A stretch of 64,000 nucleotides of DNA, from contig CM061240.1 in NCBI GenBank assembly GCA_030848705.1, forward strand, positions 22,091,001 to 22,155,000, in the 5' to 3' direction. This DNA is from Heracleum sosnowskyi (lineage: Eukaryota; Streptophyta; Magnoliopsida; Apiales; Apiaceae). The notes beneath the pieces are model-generated. The model searched no databases, had not been told where the DNA came from, and saw nothing but the letters and a program-made list of their open reading frames with translations. The position numbers and the translations under genes are program-made. Shown here piece after piece: positions 61,484 through 64,000 of the stretch; position 1 is the first letter of the stretch, and each line of letters opens with the position of its first letter.

Positions 61484-64000
61484 TGTAACACCCCCAGATC
61501 CGGGGTCAGGAATCTGGGTTGTCACGCTCCATCAATGATACAAAACCTGCATTACTTACATCATTCTCATAATACAACTCCAAAGACCCCAATCACTTAC
61601 GCACACACACACAAGTTATAGCCTTGGAAATGAGCAACAATAATCAACATTTGTTATTACAACCTTTACCTGAAGTTACAATAATAGACCTCACCATTCT
61701 ATACAAGTTTTAGGAATACCAACCCACTCAAAATAATTCTCACTAATTCAAGCTGCAACTATTCTGCTCACACTGACAGTATCCATTCTGCATCAACTAA
61801 CTCCAGGATGGTCTCTCCATTCCCTTGCTCTCGTAACACGAGGTGGATTCGGCAATGTTTTCCTCATGCTGAAATATTTAATAAAGCAAGAATGAGCTAA
61901 TAGTGCTCAGCAAGAATCAATCCCAGTTTAAATCTTTAAACCTTTTAGGGAGATAATCCATAAGGGATCAAAGCTTTTATCAATACTAGGGTCGAACCCC
62001 AAAATAGTATACCGTTTAAAATACCATGTGACTTATAATAATACTCATATACTCTTCGTAATCATTTGGAAATCCTTGGTATCAGTATGATAAACCAAGA
62101 CTCAAAACATATCTTTTTAAAATAGATATCAAATACTGGAATCAAGGCTTAAAGCCTATTCATTGATTCAAAACACTATATAGTTCGAAAATATCTTTGT
62201 AGCCACAGGCTATGCATTAAACGTATAAGATACTAGTATAATATAAATGATGAAGTTACGAGGAAATTAATATAATGTTTCCGTAACCCGATATCAACTG
62301 ATGCATATATAATCTGAGTAAGGTGTTATCAGAGTCATAACTCATAAAATAAAAGATGAAGTTGCATGAATTTATTGTTACTTCATTTCCAAACACTTTT
62401 CGAACTCTTGCCAACATGATTGGTTCTTCACCCCAATACATGTTGCAGGAATATCCAAATTGGATGATGAACTAATACAGGAGTTGCTACCGCGCCCGCT
62501 GTGCCTAACCTTGCTATGATCAGTAGCAAGTCGCACCGCTCAAATAGTTTTCTACATGTAGATGGAAGAATCACGATAGCCTGACATTGTCTACCGCCTT
62601 TCTGGATCTCCCGGCCCATTTGGGGCAATAAAAGTTGGACGGGTCGGCGCAACTGGACCACTTACACCACTCCTAGTTCAGATGAAATCCATGACTCTGA
62701 AACGTAAAGATCGTCCTCCTTTCCCCAAGTGTAACACTTGTTGATACGACTCCACTAAGTAGTTATATCTAGGTTGGAAAGGAAGATTCTCCAATATTTC
62801 CCAAGCGATGCTTGTTAATGGATATCGACTTGTTCCATCAAGTTACCCATCGAGCGTTGAGGTGGTAACACAATATTAGACTTGCAGCAACTAAATTGCT
62901 TCGAGAAAATATATGTCCCCTGACAGTTTTGAGTTGAGAGTTTAAAATGAATAGCAGTCACTTAAATCAGGTTTCCCATATTTTTGATAATTGAGCGAGC
63001 ATTTAAATCCTCTTAAAAGACATATTTAAATGGAAAAACAGTGTTTTGGGAACCTTTTTTTGATTTAAAAATAATTAACAATATTGCTTAGAGTATCCTT
63101 TATAATTATTGAAGGTCGAGGATAAACTTTAAATACATTTCTCATTTTTAAAACGTTTTAAAAGTATTTAATAAATATTCGAATAATATTTATTAAATAA
63201 GTAAACCTTAAACAAATATTCGAAAATAATATTTATTAAATAAACAAACCTTGAATGAATATTTAGAAATAATATTCATTAAATAAATAAACCTCAAATG
63301 AATATTCAGAAATAATATTCATTAAATAAATAAGGATTAAATGAATATTCATTAACTAATAAACCTCGAATGAATATTCAAAATAATATAAACCTCAAAT
63401 GAATATTCAAAATAACATTCCTCAAATAAGTAAACCTCAAATGAATATTCAAAATAATATTCATTAAATAATAAACCTCAAATGAATATTCAAAATAATA
63501 TTCATTAATTAATAAATCTCAAATGAATATTCGAAAATAATATTCATTAAATAATTAAGTCTCAAATGAATATTCAAAAGTAATATTCGTTGGATAAATA
63601 ACCATTAAATGAATATTCAAAATAAAATTCATTAAATGAATAATTAATCCTCGAATGAATATCTAAAAGTAATATTCATTAAATAAATAATCCTCAAATG
63701 AATATTCTAAAATAATATTCATTAAATAAATAATCCTCAAATGAATATTCTAAAATGATATTCATTTAATAATTAATCCTCAAATGAATATTCTAAAATA
63801 ATATTCATTAAATAAATAATCCTCAAATAACAGTTACCCGATATCTAGCTTATAAACCAATTACCAAATCATTTCCAAGTAATAAATACTTTCCGGAACA
63901 TAAATAATGATTATTAATAATATTCCTCAGGATGAATAGTAATCTGCCGCTGGAATCCCTCCGGGTTTCCACGACTATCTATATAACAAAAATATCGACT
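61484..64000 (-). repeat. Gypsy 2 5' LTR, partial (2517 bp in window)
   Basis: Matches 40522 onward nearly base for base, including the hairpin array (63150-63835), and is cut by the window end. By comparison with the 3' LTR about 2.2 kb more should follow. Confidence 0.93.

Larger units (their letters stand above)
40522..64000 (-). mobile_element. Gypsy 2: Ty3/gypsy element on minus strand, running off the window
   Basis: 3' LTR 40522-45239, PPT at 45240, interior with decayed gag and RT, PBS 61468-61479, and a 5' LTR from 61484 whose far end is outside the window. LTR ends on the minus strand are TGTAATAACCCC and GGGTGTTACA. Several LTR blocks match Gypsy 1 (hairpin array, the CCAGCGGAAAGATGGGG region, the TTGGCAGGAGGTCGAAAAGTG region), so it is a related subfamily. 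It inserted into the copia fragment at 39746-40521 (left 5-bp flank TTCCT) and was itself interrupted by Copia 2. Confidence 0.93.

Overview
This window is repeat-rich plant nuclear DNA. It has GT-AG introns, B3-type plant transcription-factor blocks, CACTA (En/Spm) transposase genes, and Ty1/copia and Ty3/gypsy LTR retrotransposons with initiator-Met tRNA primer sites. A large eudicot genome is likely; the species cannot be named from the sequence. No working host gene, tRNA, rRNA or CRISPR array was found. Nearly every base can be placed in a nested stack of mobile elements.

Layout. 1-296: unrecognised flank. 297-3083: left part of a CACTA-like element (A) carrying a decayed gene with three B3-like blocks. 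3084 to about 6212: a minus-strand copia remnant (Copia 3) with its 3' LTR, untranslated tail and the C-terminal part of an env-like ORF. About 6213-39300: a second CACTA element (B), truncated at its 5' end, holding the C-terminal part of a TNP2 transposase and a multi-exon ORF1. One ORF1 intron is interrupted by a complete gypsy element, Gypsy 1 (9368-36215, TSD AATAT, LTRs about 5 kb). Gypsy 1 is itself interrupted by a complete copia element, Copia 1 (16843-29011, TSD ACATA, LTRs 546 bp). 39301-40521: another minus-strand copia fragment (RNase H end), probably the other half of Copia 3. 40522-64000: Gypsy 2 on the minus strand, related to Gypsy 1 and running off the window, interrupted by Copia 2 (47096-59000, minus strand, TSD TTTCT, LTRs 496 bp).

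How the parts work together. Copia 1 and Copia 2 are close relatives with the order LTR, PBS, gag, pol, spacer, long env-like ORF, PPT, LTR, which is Sirevirus-like architecture. Each is crippled by few lesions, and in different genes. Copia 1 has lost the gag ATG and has one stop in pol, but its env-like ORF is intact. Copia 2 has one stop in gag and two frameshifts in the env-like ORF, but its pol is intact. LTR divergence read by eye (1 difference in 496 for Copia 2, 3 in 546 for Copia 1, clearly more for Gypsy 1) agrees with the nesting order. Both gypsy interiors are decayed and would depend on other copies for protein.

Most interesting signals: a motif TAAACTCTGA scattered through Copia 1 and 2 and inverted in their LTRs; a conserved promoter-like module (G-box, GCGCATGC palindrome, hairpin) ahead of the env-like ORF; arrays of 43-bp hairpin-forming repeats in the gypsy LTRs; the B3 gene carried inside CACTA A; and a very large inverted arrangement of the two gypsy/copia nests around about 38 kb.
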